A DNA stretch of 40,737 bases from Streptomyces sp. NRRL B-24085 (lineage in GTDB: Bacteria; Actinomycetota; Actinomycetes; Streptomycetales; Streptomycetaceae). The stretch is from contig NZ_LJBR01000038.1 in the NCBI RefSeq assembly GCF_001282115.1, positions 1 to 40,737 on the forward strand, in the 5' to 3' direction. The notes beneath the pieces were generated by a model, which had not been told where the DNA came from, ran no database searches, and saw only the letters and a program-made list of their open reading frames with translations. Shown in pieces: positions 38,105-40,737 of the stretch; position 1 is the stretch's first letter, and every line of letters starts with the position of its first letter. The position numbers and the translations under genes were made by a program.

Positions 38105-40540
38105 CTACGATCTTGCACCGTCGCGTTCGGCGATTGCAGCGGTGAGATCGTCTCGGGCCATCACCGCGAGCGAGTGTTCTTTACCCATCACCCGTTCGCA
38201 GGATGCGAGGATCTTCTCGTACAGGGGTATGGCGCGGTCGGGAAACCCCGCCGAGCGGTAGACGCTAGCGAGCCTTCGGCGGAGAGCAAAGGTATGGGGG
38301 TCGTCATCGCCCAACACCTGTTCATAAGTGCTGATGGCCTTCGCATACAGGGGGATGGCGCGCTTCAGGTCTCCCGCCGACTCGTAGGATTCGGCGAGGT
38401 TGCCGCGGGAAGCCATGGTGTGGGGGTGGCCTTCGCCCAACACCCGTAGCTGGTCGGTGAGGGTCTGCTCGTGCAGGGAGATGGCGATTTTCAGGTGCCC
38501 TGCTGCCCGGTGGGCGCCAGCGAGGTCGTTCCTGGAAGCTAGGGTATCGGGGTGGTCTTTACCCAGAACCCGCTCCCGAATGGCGAGGTTCTGTTCGCAT
38601 AGGAGGATGGCGCCTTTCACGTGCCCCGCCTCACGGTAGGCGCCGGCGAGGTTGCTGCGGACGGCTAGCGTGGAGGGATGGTCTTCGCCCGACACCCGCA
38701 GATGGCCGATGAGAGCATGCCTGAACAGGGGGATGGCGCGCTTCAGGTCTCCCGCCGACTGGTAGGCACGGCCGAGGCCATTGGTGGAAGCCAGGGTTCC
38801 AGGGTGGTCTTCGCCCAACACTTGTAGCTGGTCAATCAGAGTCCGCTCGTACAGGGCGATGGCCTCTTCGAGGAGTCCCGCCTCACGGTAGGCGCTGGCG
38901 AGGTTGCTGCGGACGGTCAGCGTGGAGGGATGGTCTTCGTCCAACCGCAGATGGCTGGTGAGGGTCCGCTCGTATAGGGCGATGGCCTTCTTTAGGTGGC
39001 CAGCCGACCGGTAGGCCAGGGCAAGGTTGTTGCGGGAGTTCAAGGTGTCGGGGTGGTCCTCACCCAGTACCCGTTCACAGGCGGTGAGGGCGCGTTGGAG
39101 GTGTCTGATGGCGTGGGCGGGCCGGCCTTGGTCGCCGAGGAAGCCCGCAGTGTGGTTGAGGATACCTGCGGTGGTGGCGGTGTCGGTGTCGGCGGTGGTG
39201 TGATCGGCGAGGGCGTCGATGTGGGGGAGCAGGGTGCGCCAGGTGGGCCAGGTGGCGGGGGTTTCCCAGGTGGCGGGCAGGGCGGTGCGCAGGTTGGCGG
39301 TGGCCTGTTCGCGGGCCTGGGCAATGTGGTGCGGGGTGCGGTGAGGATCCTCGGGGTCGGGGGTGCGGGCGAGGGCCTGGACGAGCCGGTGGACGGCCAG
39401 GGTGCCGGTGACGTTGTCGGGGGTGATCATGCTGTAGGCGGTCAGCAGGCCGAGTGCCGCGTGTAGCGCAGGCGGGTCGGCGGGGCCGCCGTCGGCCAGG
39501 GTGGTGGGGATGAGGTTGGGGGCGTACCAGGCCAGGGTGCGCAGCAGGTCGGCGGCCTGAGGCTGGAGTTCGGTGATGCGATTGAGGGTGACGTTCCAGA
39601 TGCGGGCGATGGTGCGCTCGGCCGGGGTGGTGGCCGCGCCGTGGCGGTACATCGCCGCCGGGTGCTCAGCGAGCAGGCGCAGGTAGGCGCGGGGGGTGAT
39701 GAGCGGGTTCTGCGCGAGGTAGGCCGCCGCCTGCTCGATGGCCAGGGGCAGGTGGCCGAGTTCTTCGCACACGTCGGCGGCGCCGTCCAGGTCCCGCCCG
39801 GGGTTTGTGGCGGTGGTGATGCGGGTGAACAGGTCCAGGGACTCGTCCGGGGCCAGGATGTCCAGGCGGACCACGGTGGTGGCGATGGTCCAGGCGGCGG
39901 CGAGCCGGCTGGTGATCAGGAAGCGTCCGCCGGGGGCGCGGGCGAGCAAGCCGGTGATGTCGGCGGGATCGTTGACGTTGTCCAGGACGATCAGCCAGCC
40001 GGTGTGCGTGGCCAGCCACTGTGCGGCGCGTTCGGCGAGTGCTTCGGCGGTCAGGGCTTTGGCCAGGGCGGGTTGCAGGGCGGTGGCGAGGTCGGCCAGG
40101 CCCTGCTGGACGGCGACGGGGCTCTCGGCGTTGATCCACCGGACCGGGGCACGGCCGTGGGGGTGGGTGGCGGCCCAGTGCGCGGCCAGAGTGCTCTTGC
40201 CGATCCCGCCCAGCCCATGTACCGCCTGGACGACCGTTTGGCCCCCGAACGAGAGTGCGGCATCCAACCGCTCCAGCTCACGGGCGCGGCCCACGAACGT
40301 ATCCGGGCGTATCGGCAAGTTGTCCAGTCCTGGTGGGGCCTGGATCTCAGCCGGGGGCACGAGCGCCTCGGGCGGCAGCTGAATGGCTGTGGCGTTGTCC
40401 CCGGTCAGGGCGGTCCCCAGGAAGTCGCCGCCGCCGGTGTCGATTGCTACGGACCGCGTCCCGGATGCCTCGACGCTGGGGAGGACATCGGGCTCTGATG
40501 CCTGCGGCTGCGCGGGCTGCTTCTTGAAAGGCCACTTCAC
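38105..40540 (-). CDS. STAND NTPase: NB-ARC domain with kinesin-light-chain-type TPR repeats
   Basis: 811 residues from GTG 40540, which overlaps the upstream stop (GTGA). A Gly-rich leader RSVAIDTGGGDFLGTALTGD (about 29-48) precedes FVGRARELERLDAAL and the NB-ARC ATPase: P-loop GLGGIGKST (109-117), Walker B LIVLDNVND (about 183-191), RFLITSR, and the GLPL-like GHLPLAIEQAAAYL. A winged-helix-like part with VHRLVQALAR follows. The C-terminal 350 residues form about eight 42-residue TPR units (GEDHPDTLNSRNNLALAYRS and repeats). Such proteins oligomerise on ligand binding; many serve in signalling or phage defence. The effector would have to act in trans, since no nuclease or protease domain is present. 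Confidence 0.9.
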   Translation of the reverse strand: MKWPFKKQPAQPQASEPDVLPSVEASGTRSVAIDTGGGDFLGTALTGDNATAIQLPPEALVPPAEIQAPPGLDNLPIRPDTFVGRARELERLDAALSFGGQTVVQAVHGLGGIGKSTLAAHWAATHPHGRAPVRWINAESPVAVQQGLADLATALQPALAKALTAEALAERAAQWLATHTGWLIVLDNVNDPADITGLLARAPGGRFLITSRLAAAWTIATTVVRLDILAPDESLDLFTRITTATNPGRDLDGAADVCEELGHLPLAIEQAAAYLAQNPLITPRAYLRLLAEHPAAMYRHGAATTPAERTIARIWNVTLNRITELQPQAADLLRTLAWYAPNLIPTTLADGGPADPPALHAALGLLTAYSMITPDNVTGTLAVHRLVQALARTPDPEDPHRTPHHIAQAREQATANLRTALPATWETPATWPTWRTLLPHIDALADHTTADTDTATTAGILNHTAGFLGDQGRPAHAIRHLQRALTACERVLGEDHPDTLNSRNNLALAYRSAGHLKKAIALYERTLTSHLRLDEDHPSTLTVRSNLASAYREAGLLEEAIALYERTLIDQLQVLGEDHPGTLASTNGLGRAYQSAGDLKRAIPLFRHALIGHLRVSGEDHPSTLAVRSNLAGAYREAGHVKGAILLCEQNLAIRERVLGKDHPDTLASRNDLAGAHRAAGHLKIAISLHEQTLTDQLRVLGEGHPHTMASRGNLAESYESAGDLKRAIPLYAKAISTYEQVLGDDDPHTFALRRRLASVYRSAGFPDRAIPLYEKILASCERVMGKEHSLAVMARDDLTAAIAERDGARS

Positions 40541-40737
40541 GCGGGGTCCTCGCCGAGTTGGTCGCCGGTGGAGATGGTGCCCCCGGGGTTGCCGTTGATG
40601 GCGATCGACCGTTCTCCGGACGCGGCCACCGAGCCAGGCCCAGGCTCGGGCTGGGGTGCAGGGGGGGCCGGGGCCTGGGGCGCCGGGCGGGCCGGAGAGC
40701 TGTCCGGGGCACTGCGCACCCCGGCGTCCCCGGTGGA
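40537..40737 (-). CDS. C-terminal end of a gene coupled to the STAND protein (partial)
   Basis: The frame is open to the window edge, and its TGA overlaps the GTG of the STAND gene. The visible end is Pro/Ala-rich (PAPQAPAPPAPQPEPGPG), then SGERSIAINGNPGGTISTGD QLGEDPA. This resembles the leader of the STAND protein (SGTRSVAIDTGGGDF...TGDN). A GTG at 40719 could start a 60-residue protein, but STGDAG before it suggests a longer one. Possibly the partner or effector of the STAND protein; the rest lies outside the window. Confidence 0.55.
   Translation of the reverse strand, partial: STGDAGVRSAPDSSPARPAPQAPAPPAPQPEPGPGSVAASGERSIAINGNPGGTISTGDQLGEDPA

Noticed and set aside
1..40737. tRNA gene or att site marking the end of an integrated element
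   Set aside because: No cloverleaf-like sequence or tRNA 3'-end repeat was noticed on either strand; a computed scan would be needed to exclude one.

Overview
The base composition (very high GC, with most third codon positions G or C), the many GTG and TTG starts and the families present (DUF317, DUF4913, DUF6233, HxlR-type regulators, NB-ARC/TPR proteins) point to Streptomyces or a close actinomycete. The window looks like accessory DNA: one end of a conjugative element (large plasmid or ICE) joined to a rearranged region full of insertion sequences and broken genes. No rRNA, tRNA or CRISPR was seen.

Positions 1-4321 (minus strand) hold a mating-channel module: a TrbL/VirB6-like membrane protein running off the left edge, a VirB8/TcpC-like protein, a small two-helix membrane protein, a secreted SH3-like protein and a transglycosylase-NlpC/P60 wall hydrolase. 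A divergent control region (4611-4725) separates it from a plus-strand block (4859-19717). That block has an orphan DNA methyltransferase, DUF4913, a RelE/ParE-like protein, a GNAT acetyltransferase, four related helical proteins, a double HxlR regulator, two MFS transporters, an ATP-grasp ligase, a HAD hydrolase and a DUF317 protein. Many neighbours overlap by exactly 4 nt. A palindrome (ATCCCCGGTT, 5 nt, AACCGGGGAT) recurs downstream of -10-like hexamers before several transcription units. Many cargo proteins end in a Pro/Ala-rich tail closing on Arg.

From 19782 to 27987 a cell-surface protein gene (signal peptide, SpaA-like domains, LAHTG anchor) lies in three pieces. A roughly 4.8 kb segment carrying a lipocalin/CrtC-polyprenyl synthase fusion, an ABC exporter pair and an integrase remnant separates pieces one and two. 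An IS21-family element with 51-bp inverted ends and a 5-bp target duplication separates pieces two and three; removing it restores the frame exactly.

From 28231 to 30093 a pair of inverted 80-bp repeats brackets a possible replication-initiator-like winged-helix protein, a strong palindromic operator and a 53-residue membrane protein. Then follow a broken RmlD-like gene, a DUF6233 pair, and two IS5-family elements lying head to head and sharing a TAA target. The right end (33852-40737) holds a small membrane protein, an XRE-type regulator, two membrane-anchored proteins of unknown role, a 53-bp near-perfect palindrome and a STAND (NB-ARC/TPR) protein coupled to an upstream gene cut by the window edge.

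The most promising observations are the CrtC-like/isoprenyl synthase fusion with its exporter, the shared Arg-ending tails on conjugative cargo proteins, and the repeated promoter-palindrome module.
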